Source: an uncultured Bacteroidales bacterium
Lineage (GTDB): Bacteria; Bacteroidota; Bacteroidia; Bacteroidales; P3
Direction: 5' to 3'
Length of the DNA stretch: 35,873 nucleotides
Assembly (NCBI GenBank): GCA_947168515.1
Contig: CAMVMF010000035.1
Span: 1-35,873, forward strand
In this document: positions 24,218-31,509 of the stretch, piece by piece
Layout: each line of letters opens with the position of its first letter
Numbering within the stretch: position 1 is the stretch's first letter
Notes under the pieces: model-generated
The model's input: the letters and a program-made list of their open reading frames with translations, nothing else
Databases searched by the model: none
Told to the model about the DNA's origin: nothing
Program-made: the position numbers and the translations under genes

Positions 24218-24338
24218 GGTAACCTCTAGTAATGCCCTGAATGGGCTTAAACATATCTAGCCCAATGGCAACGCCTGGGTAAATGAGTGGGTTACTAATG
24301 ACGCCCTGTATGGGCAAAACAGAAACGCACGTTTTTTA
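24218..24338 (+). repeat. Double-hairpin element family 2, copy 3
   Basis: The same order as copy 2: GGTAACC, GCCC-TGAAT-GGGC (24234-24246), spacer TTAAACATATCTAG, second hairpin at 24261-24279 that has lost one T, TAAATGAGTGGGTTAC, and GCCC-TGTAT-GGGC (24303-24315), ending ACGCACG. Stem loops differ between copies while the outer stems are kept. Confidence 0.8.
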
Positions 24339-24388
24339 TAGAAATACATGATAGAGCAGCGCAGAAACCATCGTTTCTTTAAAACAGA

Positions 24389-24440
24389 CGTTTTCTCGCC
24401 TCAGCATACAAGAAAGCTTGTATGCTGAGGCGAGAAAACG
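24389..24440. repeat. Perfect 24-bp inverted repeat with a 4-base loop
   Basis: Arms 24389-24412 and 24417-24440 are exact reverse complements around AAAG. The arms end in CGTTTTC/GAAAACG. It lies 62 bases beyond the 3' end of the minus-strand barrel gene. On the minus strand it is followed by a T-containing stretch, so it could be a strong terminator; its length and perfection would also fit a mobile-element remnant. Confidence 0.85.
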
Positions 24441-24502
24441 ACTCATGCAATGAAACGTCTAGGCTCGCTCTTTGGTGTTTTCGGAAGTCGATTCAGACCA
24501 TG

Positions 24503-25210
24503 CTAGATGACAAAGCCAAACTTGAAGGGGTAGAGGTCTTGATAACCGTCTTTGAAGAGTTTGAAGGTGGACACCTGCATGAACAAACCGACACCATACA
24601 CCTTAAATTCCAAACGGACATCGAGTTTGTAGGGAAGCAGGGCATCGGAGAGATTGGTCTGGTCCTTGTGGGTCTGACCGTCTTCTTTCATGCGGTGTTT
24701 CAAGCCTGTGTTTTTGGTGGTGTAGCCGATGGCAGGGATGGCGGAAAGGCGCACTTTGAACACGCCGTCGCCAGAACTCCACCCCACATGGACGGGCACC
24801 TGGACATAACGGGTGACAAAGCGCGAACTCCAGTCGCCCTCGATAGCCGGTGTAGCCACTTGGAAAGCACCATCGTCAAAACTGACATAGGCATTCTTGA
24901 ACTTATAAACATCCGACTCGTAGCCAAGACCTATGCCGGCGACGAAATGATAGGTGTTCAAAATATTATAGCCATAGCTCAACTGATAGCTGGAGAAGGA
25001 GGTACGGACATTGTTGCCGCCAAGATCTTCCCCCATCAGTCCGCTGAAAGTGGAGCCTCCCCAACCATTGAAGCCCCAATAAAAAGAGAGCATGGATCGT
25101 TCGAGGAAGGACGGCTTGCCGTCGCTGTTGCGGTCAAAATAGTTGAAGCCTTCGGCCATGGCGCCAAAACCCATGACGGCAATAATTATTAATGTTACAA
25201 TCTTTTTCAT
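24503..25210 (-). CDS. Predicted outer-membrane beta-barrel protein, unknown function
   Basis: 235 residues from ATG 25210 (KKIVTLIIIAVMGFGAMA signal peptide, cleavage likely before EGF). The mature part alternates polar and aromatic-hydrophobic residues (YQLSYGYNIL, HFVAGIGLGYES, YVQVPVHVGW, KVRLSAIPAIGY, VRLEFKVYGVGLFM) and ends KFGFVI, with a terminal hydrophobic residue preceded by Phe. This is the pattern of an 8-10 strand outer-membrane barrel. No named family is recognised with confidence. It begins 31 bases after the 5'-nucleotidase stop and is probably cotranscribed with it. In-frame codons upstream of 25210 overlap the nucleotidase gene and lack a signal peptide, so they were not used. 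Confidence 0.75.
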   Translation of the reverse strand: MKKIVTLIIIAVMGFGAMAEGFNYFDRNSDGKPSFLERSMLSFYWGFNGWGGSTFSGLMGEDLGGNNVRTSFSSYQLSYGYNILNTYHFVAGIGLGYESDVYKFKNAYVSFDDGAFQVATPAIEGDWSSRFVTRYVQVPVHVGWSSGDGVFKVRLSAIPAIGYTTKNTGLKHRMKEDGQTHKDQTNLSDALLPYKLDVRLEFKVYGVGLFMQVSTFKLFKDGYQDLYPFKFGFVI

Positions 25211-25241
25211 GATACGTAAGTATTGAGTTACTATAAATGAT

Positions 25242-26810
25242 TTACTTAAAGTTAATTCTCTCCTGAGGCTTGTCGTAGGGTGCCGTGACGATGCCGTGCA
25301 ACCCTTCCTGAATATAATTCTCAAGCAGCTCCAAGTCCGTAGCCTGGGCAGTGGTCAGGATTTCTTTGTTGGGGAAGAAGATGGCATCGCCACCGTTAAC
25401 CAGCACATATTCGCTGCCCGCAATGGTGTAGGTGTCTTCCAATTCCAGCGGCTTTTTGCCTATACGGACATTGCTGACACGGTAGGGACCTTCCACACGC
25501 AGGAAACGCCCGTTCTTGTCCAAAACGACACCCGACGGGATGGTGGGGTCGATGTCGAACGTCAAACCGCTCACCTGTGCAAAACAGCCTTCGGCCTTGG
25601 GATATTCGCGCACGGCAGTCTCCAAAGCATTGAGGAGGTCCTGCCCTGTGGTACGGATGACGGCAATACGGTTGGTATAGGGACACACTGCAAAGAGCTG
25701 ATTGTGGGTGATGCCGCCTACGGGCAGATTGGCCCTGATGCCACCGCCGTTGGCCCAACCGATGTCGGTGTGCATCTGATGGCGGAAGGCATCGGCCACC
25801 AGGTCGCCCAGGTTGGTCTCGCGGAGGCGCACCACGCGGATGTCGCCTTCTTCGGCAATGAGGTCATGTTGGGTGCGACCCACCTGGCGGCTTCCTAGGG
25901 CCTCGAAGGCGGTCTGAATGACCCTGAGCGTGTCGGCCACGGCAGCATTGCAACAGCCGGCTTTGCGAAGGCTGTCGACCGGCACCAGACGGGTGCGGAT
26001 CTCGTCAGATAGCACCGCCATGCCAATATACTGGAACTGGGTGCCCGTAGAGGTAAGCAGCAGGGGTTTGCCCTCTTTGTTGGTGATGCGACGACCCGGA
26101 ATGACGTGGTGGTCGTGGGCATCTAAGACTAGGTCTACCCCTTTCACTTGCTGCATCACTTCGACCGAAGTGGGCACTCCGTCGCTGTCGCCTAGATGCG
26201 ACAGCAGCACCACCACGTCGGCTCCGGCGGCCCGGGCCATATCCACCGCCTTCTGTACGGTGGCGGCCAGATGGGGGCCGGAGAAGTTGTATAGGTATTG
26301 TCCTTTCTCATCCTGAAAGGCTGTGGGCAGCGAGGTGTAGAGCGTGGTGGGCGTGGTGACGCCTACAAAACCGATGTTCAGCCCGCCAATCTTGCGCATG
26401 ACAAAGGGGAGGAAGTTGAAAGCCTCCGGATTGGCGTTTTGTTTCAGGTTGCAGCTCAGCAAGGGAGCCATCAGCATGTCTTCCAACACACGCAGATGAT
26501 TCAGGCCGTAGTCGAACTCATGGTTACCCAAAGCCACAGCATCATAGCCGACGGCATTCATCATGCGGATGATATACTGGCCTTTGGAAGCCGCACCAAT
26601 GGGGCCTCCGAAAGAAAAGTCGCCCGAGGAGACCACAGCCACGGCACAGCCTTTTTGCTGCAGACTGTCGCGCAGTCCCGCCAGGACGGGATAGCCGTCC
26701 ACGGCACAATGGACATCGTTATCGAAGAGAATGACCACGTCGCCAGGTTTCTGGGCCCAGGCCCCTACGGCCAACAGAAGGACCAGAGATAAAGAAAGGA
26801 TTTTTTTCAT
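25242..26810 (-). CDS. Periplasmic 5'-nucleotidase / UDP-sugar hydrolase family metallophosphatase
   Basis: 522 residues. The signal peptide is KKILSLSLVLLLAVGAWAQ. The N-terminal metallophosphoesterase domain has its metal ligands visible: Asp32-x-His34 (DNDVH), Asp64 (SGDF), Asn96-His97 (GNHEFD), with later histidines in LLSHLGD and LDAHDHH. The C-terminal 5'-nucleotidase domain has NGGGIR (354-359), which holds the nucleoside or sugar base. It would release phosphate and a nucleoside from nucleotides or UDP-sugars in the periplasm. Length matches the UshA type (about 520-550). It is transcribed just ahead of the small barrel gene. It lies downstream of the phosphofructokinase gene but behind a terminator, so it is probably a separate unit. 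Confidence 0.92.
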   Translation of the reverse strand: MKKILSLSLVLLLAVGAWAQKPGDVVILFDNDVHCAVDGYPVLAGLRDSLQQKGCAVAVVSSGDFSFGGPIGAASKGQYIIRMMNAVGYDAVALGNHEFDYGLNHLRVLEDMLMAPLLSCNLKQNANPEAFNFLPFVMRKIGGLNIGFVGVTTPTTLYTSLPTAFQDEKGQYLYNFSGPHLAATVQKAVDMARAAGADVVVLLSHLGDSDGVPTSVEVMQQVKGVDLVLDAHDHHVIPGRRITNKEGKPLLLTSTGTQFQYIGMAVLSDEIRTRLVPVDSLRKAGCCNAAVADTLRVIQTAFEALGSRQVGRTQHDLIAEEGDIRVVRLRETNLGDLVADAFRHQMHTDIGWANGGGIRANLPVGGITHNQLFAVCPYTNRIAVIRTTGQDLLNALETAVREYPKAEGCFAQVSGLTFDIDPTIPSGVVLDKNGRFLRVEGPYRVSNVRIGKKPLELEDTYTIAGSEYVLVNGGDAIFFPNKEILTTAQATDLELLENYIQEGLHGIVTAPYDKPQERINFK

Positions 26811-27023
26811 AAAAGAAATCTTATTGTTGTCATATATGCTAGAGAGTCAATGCATAAATCAGAGGGCTTCTAGCAGTGGGTATTATCTGTTTTCATGCTG
26901 GAGGATCCGTGCGACTCATGTTCATCTTTAATAATAAGAAGATGCCTTAGGGCAGACCCGCACACGGTAGTATACTCCCGCTTCCGCCTCGCACGGCGCG
27001 ACAACCCTCCTCCACTTTGTAAT

Positions 27024-27048
27024 AGGAAAGGCCCAGCGGGCCTTTCCT
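27024..27048 (-). terminator. Terminator downstream of phosphofructokinase
   Basis: A perfect 11-bp stem AGGAAAGGCCC / GGGCCTTTCCT with loop AGC, 29 bases after the phosphofructokinase stop. The arms end in A/T runs, so it could work in both directions. The rest of the 26811-27076 spacer shows no gene and no convincing TAnnTTTG element for the 5'-nucleotidase. Confidence 0.75.
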
Positions 27049-27076
27049 TTACTGTAGTACTTCAAAAGAAGCGGTT

Positions 27077-28309
27077 TCAATCCCAATTCAGTATTTTCTT
27101 GAAGTCGTACTCCTCGGGGTTGGGCAGATATTCACGCGCAGCCTCGTAGTCGGCAGGGGTGATGTAGTCCATAATGTCGTTCACATACGACATCACCTTG
27201 TTGGAGTTGACGTTCACCAGTCTGGGCGGGATTTTGCCCGTGGCGGGGTCCTGAAGGTCTTTCAGATACAGGGGCGACACATTGCCCTGATGGTCGACAT
27301 AGACCATGCAGCCTGTGCATCCCTGGTTGAAAAGGGTGTGCACGCCCATGCCCATGAGAGAGCAGTAGGTAAGGTCGAAGGCTATGGGCGTATGGCAGCG
27401 GATTTCATAACCCACCTCCACAGGACGAGACTTCACCTTCAGCTTGAGTTGTGACATCTTACGCTCGAGCATGTCGTTGAAGATATGAGCCTTTGAGACC
27501 TTGCCCAACTCGGGATGGCCATGTTCGTCGTAGCTGAAATGGACACCGCTGTTCTTGATTTCTTCCTCTGAGAGGCTGTGGAACACACCTTCGGAAATCA
27601 TGGCAGCGCCATAGTTGATGCCCATGATTTTGCGCTTGATGATACAGGAAACCACCATGTTGATGATCTTCTCGACGGTGATTTCGGTTTTGTTGAAGAA
27701 CTCGGGGATGATGACCATCGGGTAGTGGCAAGCTCCGGCAATGCCCAGCGCAAGGTGGCCGGCACTGCGGCCCATGGCAGAAACCACAAACCAGTTCTCA
27801 GAGGTGCGGGCATCCTCCATAACAGCGCTGCAGATGATGGAGCCTTGCGATTTGGCACTGTTGTAGCCGAAGGTGGGGGAACTGTTGGGCAACGGCAGGT
27901 CGTTGTCTATGGTTTTGGGCACATGGATATTGGCAATGGGGTATTGCTTATCGGCCAGGAATTTGGCTATGCGGTTGGCCGTCGAGGCGGTGTCGTCGCC
28001 ACCCACGGTAACAAGCAGCTTGATGTTGTTGTCGGTGAAAAGGGCCAGATTGAAACGCTTTTCGAAATCCTCGTCAGTGGGTTTGAAACGGCTCATCTTC
28101 AGCAGGCTGCCGCCTTTGTTGAAGATTTCGTCAGCCACCACGAAGTTCAAGTCCTGCATACGGGGCTTGTCGGTAAACAGCGAGCTGTAGCCGCCATGCA
28201 GGCCGATGACGCGATAACCGTCGCGTAAGAAAGTTTTAGCCACCGAAGCTATCACGGTGTTCATTCCGGGGGCGGGACCGCCGCCACATAATATTGCGAT
28301 ACTTTTCAT
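27077..28309 (-). CDS. 6-phosphofructokinase, pyrophosphate-dependent type
   Basis: 410 residues, cytoplasmic, phosphorylating fructose 6-phosphate to the 1,6-bisphosphate in glycolysis. Family landmarks: CGGGPAPGMN at the N terminus, GGDDT (103-107), PKTIDND (131-137) with catalytic Asp135, and MGRSAGH (179-185). Asp106 after GGD and Lys132 in PKTIDND are the residue pair that marks pyrophosphate users; ATP enzymes have Gly at both positions. Pyrophosphate is therefore the likely phosphoryl donor, making the step reversible. The gene has its own promoter and terminator and is probably monocistronic. Naming as pfp is reasonable, but relatives are often labelled pfkA. Confidence 0.9.
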   Translation of the reverse strand: MKSIAILCGGGPAPGMNTVIASVAKTFLRDGYRVIGLHGGYSSLFTDKPRMQDLNFVVADEIFNKGGSLLKMSRFKPTDEDFEKRFNLALFTDNNIKLLVTVGGDDTASTANRIAKFLADKQYPIANIHVPKTIDNDLPLPNSSPTFGYNSAKSQGSIICSAVMEDARTSENWFVVSAMGRSAGHLALGIAGACHYPMVIIPEFFNKTEITVEKIINMVVSCIIKRKIMGINYGAAMISEGVFHSLSEEEIKNSGVHFSYDEHGHPELGKVSKAHIFNDMLERKMSQLKLKVKSRPVEVGYEIRCHTPIAFDLTYCSLMGMGVHTLFNQGCTGCMVYVDHQGNVSPLYLKDLQDPATGKIPPRLVNVNSNKVMSYVNDIMDYITPADYEAAREYLPNPEEYDFKKILNWD

Positions 28310-28404
28310 AATAGAATAAGATATGTTTTTGTTATAAATAATAGCAAAAGCTCAAGTGCTTGTCTGTTATACAAATCTACAGATTCACACTTTCAATCAT
28401 TTTG

Positions 28405-28412
28405 CAAAAATA
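28405..28412 (-). promoter_or_regulatory. -7 element TATTTTTG of the phosphofructokinase gene
   Basis: Read on the minus strand, 28412-28405 is TATTTTTG, matching TAnnTTTG, about 95 bases before the start codon. The divergent TolC gene has no clear matching element in the shared 200-base spacer. Confidence 0.5.
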
Positions 28413-28509
28413 CGTTTTTTTTCAGAATAAACAAGAGATTTTCCAAAATTTAATATTTTAACATGGCTTTGCAGCAAGAAAAAGCCCTGACCGAATACCT
28501 AATCTTGCT

Positions 28510-29796
28510 ATGGCAAAAAGATTCTTCGCTATTATTACCGGCTTGCTGCTGGCAAGTTCTTTGTTGGGGCAAGACACCCTGTGGATGTCGCTCGACAGCT
28601 GCCTCAGCTATGCCTATCGGCACAACACCACTATCCAAAACTCCGTCCTAAACCAACAGGCCGCCGCCGTCAGCTACGAGGGTGCTAAACTACGTTTCCT
28701 CCCCACGCTGAGTGCGTCAGCCACACAGACCCTCAGCCTCCAACAGGGCTCTTCCATCCTCGACGGCAACTATGGTGTCAGTGCCAGCCTTCCCCTCTAC
28801 AGTGGCGGCAGCCGTCTCCTAGGCATACAAAGTGCCAAAATCACACAGGCCCAGAGTGCGCTCCAAGTGGAGCAGAGCCAGAACCAGATAGGCAGCCAGA
28901 TTGTCTCCGCCTACCTCACCATTGTCATGAACCAAGAACTCTTGCTATATCAACAAGAACTACTCAAGACAGCCAAAGAGCAGCAGGATGAGGGAAAGCT
29001 AAAATATGACATTGGCAAAATACTCGAGAGCGACTACGGCCTACTGGTGGCCAACTGCCTCAGCGTAGAAAGCGACATCGAGCAAACGCGCATCACCATA
29101 GAGAGCAACCAGCTCACGCTGCGCACCCTCCTCGGCATCGCCGACAACCAGGTGATCGGCATCAAGGGCGACTACGGCAAAACCGAGGCCAACGACATCC
29201 TGCTCCCGCTCCAAGATAGTGCCGTAGCCCAGGGCATCCGTCATCTGCCCGATGTAGCCATCAGCCAAAAAGGGGTAGACCTGGCCCAACTAGGCATCAA
29301 GTCTGCCCGTGCCAGCCAACTCCCCTCGATAGGGCTGAGTGCCGGCACCAACTATTTCGGTGGCAAAAGCAACACGGTGGACGGCTCCGGCACCCTCATC
29401 ACCCAGGGCGGCTGGAGCGGCAATGTGGGCCTGAGTCTCCTGATTCCCATACTCAATCAGGGCACCTACCGCACACAATACAAACAGAGCAAGATACAAC
29501 TCCAGCAGGCACAACTCCAGCTGACACAGACCCAGCAAGAAACCCGACAAAAGGTAGAAGCCCAATACCTTAACACCAAACAGAGACTCAACAAGTTCCG
29601 TAGTGCAGAAGCCCTAGCCAAAGCCTACAAGGCCAGCTACGACGTTTATGTCGTCAAATATGGCCAAGGGGCCGTCACCACGGTTGAGATGCTGCAACAG
29701 CAAGACCGCTATCTCAGTTCCCTCAACGACTACCTCCAAAGCAAATACAGCTTTATGCTCGAACGGCGCATCCTCAGCATCTACACAGGTCAATAA
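28510..29796 (+). CDS. TolC family outer-membrane efflux protein
   Basis: 428 residues with a signal peptide (AKRFFAIITGLLLASSLLGQ). Two repeats of the outer-membrane efflux protein family are evident: long amphipathic helices rich in Gln, Ala and Ser, with barrel-type segments near GNYGVSASLPLYSGG (about 98) and GGWSGNVGLSLLIPILNQG (about 298). It ends in a helix closing with RRILSIYTGQ. It forms the trimeric exit duct of a tripartite pump. A LolD-type ATPase lies 174 bases downstream, but the usual periplasmic adaptor and permease are absent on both sides, so the partners must be elsewhere or lost. ATG 28510 is chosen because the signal peptide starts there. Confidence 0.88.
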   Translation: MAKRFFAIITGLLLASSLLGQDTLWMSLDSCLSYAYRHNTTIQNSVLNQQAAAVSYEGAKLRFLPTLSASATQTLSLQQGSSILDGNYGVSASLPLYSGGSRLLGIQSAKITQAQSALQVEQSQNQIGSQIVSAYLTIVMNQELLLYQQELLKTAKEQQDEGKLKYDIGKILESDYGLLVANCLSVESDIEQTRITIESNQLTLRTLLGIADNQVIGIKGDYGKTEANDILLPLQDSAVAQGIRHLPDVAISQKGVDLAQLGIKSARASQLPSIGLSAGTNYFGGKSNTVDGSGTLITQGGWSGNVGLSLLIPILNQGTYRTQYKQSKIQLQQAQLQLTQTQQETRQKVEAQYLNTKQRLNKFRSAEALAKAYKASYDVYVVKYGQGAVTTVEMLQQQDRYLSSLNDYLQSKYSFMLERRILSIYTGQ

Positions 29797-29857
29797 CTCC
29801 CTACGGGTCATCATTCCCCAACCCACATAAAAGCCCCCAGCGCAGCATATAGGCACC

Positions 29858-29968
29858 ATGAGCAATCCACATAATCCTACGCAAAATCCCATTGCAGGTA
29901 TAACCCCGAACGATTCCTCGGCAGACAGAATAACCTCATCACCACAGCTTCAAAACCAAATCGTTTGA
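29858..29968 (+). CDS. Possible 36-residue small protein between tolC-like and ATPase genes
   Basis: An ATG-TGA frame of 36 codons, hydrophilic, rich in Asn, Pro, Ser and Thr, without Cys or a membrane segment. Its stop ends two bases before the ATPase ATG at 29971, the spacing expected for translational coupling. It could be a leader peptide, a remnant N terminus of a lost adaptor gene, or chance. No family recognised. Confidence 0.2.
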   Translation: MSNPHNPTQNPIAGITPNDSSADRITSSPQLQNQIV

Positions 29969-29970
29969 CC

Positions 29971-30711
29971 ATGAGATCCATCCTCGAAATCCACAATCTC
30001 AAGCGCGACTTTATCGTCGGCGACGAAACCGTCCATGCGCTCCGCGGCATCGACTTCACCGTCTACGAAGGCGAATTCCTCAGCATCATGGGCACCTCTG
30101 GCAGTGGCAAATCGACCTTGCTGAACATCCTGGGTTGCCTCGACTCACCCACTGACGGACAGTACCTTATCGACGGCACCAATGTCCGCGACCTGGACAA
30201 GAGTCAGCTGGCCGACCTGCGCAATATGAAGATTGGCTTTGTCTTCCAGAACTACAACCTCTTGCCCCGCACCTCCTGTATAGAGAACGTCGAGCTGCCG
30301 TTGCTGTACAACAAGAAATACAATGCTAGGGAGCGACGCGAGCATGCCATAGAGGCCCTTACACTAGTCGGACTCGAAGACCGCATGAACCACACCAGTG
30401 CCCAACTCTCCGGCGGACAGCAACAGCGGGTAGCCATCGCTCGCGCCCTGGTCAACGACCCCGTCATCATCCTTGCCGACGAGGCCACCGGCAACCTCGA
30501 CACGCGCACCTCCTACGAGATTATGGCACTCTTCCAGGAGCTCCACGCCCAGGGCAAGACCATCGCCTTCGTCACCCACGAACCCGACATCGCCAACTTC
30601 ACCACCCGCACCATCAAGCTCCGCGACGGACTGATCATCGAGGACCACCCCGTCGAAACCCAAGATGCCCGCGAGGCCCTCATCGCCCTCCGCCCCGCCT
30701 CTGACTTATAA
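29971..30711 (+). CDS. ABC transporter ATP-binding protein, LolD/MacB type
   Basis: 246 residues, cytoplasmic. Walker A is GTSGSGKST (41-49), the Q-loop is [10 protein letters not shown], the signature is LSGGQQQR (146-153), Walker B is [13 protein letters not shown] with Asp170-Glu171, and the switch His is in FVTHEP. The ATGNLD ending and the Q-loop place it with ATPases that drive MacB/LolCDE-type mechanotransmission permeases. An in-frame TTG at 29965 gives two more residues; ATG 29971 is preferred. Downstream is an 800-base repeat region where a permease gene would usually be. With the TolC gene it suggests a MacAB-like exporter whose other parts are missing here. Confidence 0.9.
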   Translation: MRSILEIHNLKRDFIVGDETVHALRGIDFTVYEGEFLSIMGTSGSGKSTLLNILGCLDSPTDGQYLIDGTNVRDLDKSQLADLRNMKIGFVFQNYNLLPRTSCIENVELPLLYNKKYNARERREHAIEALTLVGLEDRMNHTSAQLSGGQQQRVAIARALVNDPVIILADEATGNLDTRTSYEIMALFQELHAQGKTIAFVTHEPDIANFTTRTIKLRDGLIIEDHPVETQDAREALIALRPASDL

Positions 30712-30770
30712 TTCGCGGAGCAACCTATACCGCATTTCTTGAGGGCATGCAGGTGGACCTCTATTGTTTT

Positions 30771-31142
30771 GCTCGATTCGTGTTCAAACCAATGAATGGA
30801 AGTCATCTGGGAACATCTAAAAACACGAAAAACACGAAATTAAAAGAGGGTAAATTATGATTATTAACTGGTTCTTAAGTTAATGGGGCTTTTATTTCTT
30901 GACTATCTGCTCGATTCGTGTTCAAACCAATGAATGGAAGCCATCTGGGAACATCTAAAAACACGAAAAACACGAAATTAAAAGTGGGCAAATATTGATC
31001 ATTAACTGGTTCATAAGTTAATGGGGCTTTTATTTCTTGACTATCTGCTTATTTCGTGTTCAAACCAATGAATGGAAGTCATCTGGGAACATCAAAAAAC
31101 ACGAAAAACACGAAATTAAAAGAGGGCAAATATTGATTATTA
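30771..31142 (+). repeat. 138-bp tandem array, third unit interrupted
   Basis: Unit 1 is 30771-30908, unit 2 is 30909-31046, unit 3 starts at 31047. Units are nearly identical. Each holds an inverted pair ATTCGTGTT / AACACGAA(A)T and a smaller ATTAACT / AGTTAAT pair. Unit 3 matches to 31142, breaks, and resumes at 31308 with a 22-base exact match to unit 2 (31308-31329), then weaker similarity to about 31347. No gene is present in 30712-31509. Confidence 0.88.
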
Positions 31143-31307
31143 GGTGTTTTCTATTAATTCGTTTTGAGAGCGCGTGCCTCCGGCACGCTGAGTTCTATCT
31201 GCTTGTTACACCCCACACTGTTGGAAAGTGGTTGCTCCCTCCGGTCGCGACCCCTTGTGCGGGGTCATTGAGAGTTTGCCCCTTTGGGGCAATTTTTAGA
31301 GGTCTTC
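31141..31307 (+). mobile_element. Three-hairpin element, copy C, inserted in the 138-bp array
   Basis: About 165 bases. Left flank as in copy B (TAGGT, TTCTA, TAATTC, TTTTGAGAGCGCGT). Hairpin 1 is GCGTGCC-TCC-GGCACGC (31172-31188). Hairpin 2 opens CCCCACACTG (from 31211) and closes TGTGCGGGG (31257-31265) around a longer arm than in A or B. CATTGAGAG follows, then GCCCC-TTT-GGGGC (31278-31290) and a T run. ATTA occurs on both sides, as expected for a 4-base target duplication. No protein is encoded, so any movement would need help from elsewhere. Confidence 0.7.
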
Positions 31308-31509
31308 ATTAACTGGTTCATAAGTTAATAGGATCTTTAATTGTCGATTAATAGAAGTGGCCATATCATTATAGAAGCCCCTCTATCGTTTTCCACCACA
31401 TATAGTCGCTACAGATATTGTTAAAAAACCAACAAAACAAAAGAATAGCGACTCATTATGTACTAAAAGAGAAAGAATTATTATTGCAACGAAACAAAAC
31501 TGTATTTTT

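Noticed and set aside
24048..24317. Minus-strand 89-codon frame in the repeat region
   Set aside because: It consists entirely of family 2 hairpin repeats and heptanucleotide runs, so the translation is repetitive by construction.
24422..25192. Plus-strand 256-codon frame
   Set aside because: Antisense shadow of the barrel gene, which has a signal peptide, strand pattern and operon position on the minus strand.
31141..31307. Insertion sequence with its own transposase
   Set aside because: The insert is about 165 bases, encodes no protein and shows no clear terminal inverted repeats; a non-autonomous element is the better description.
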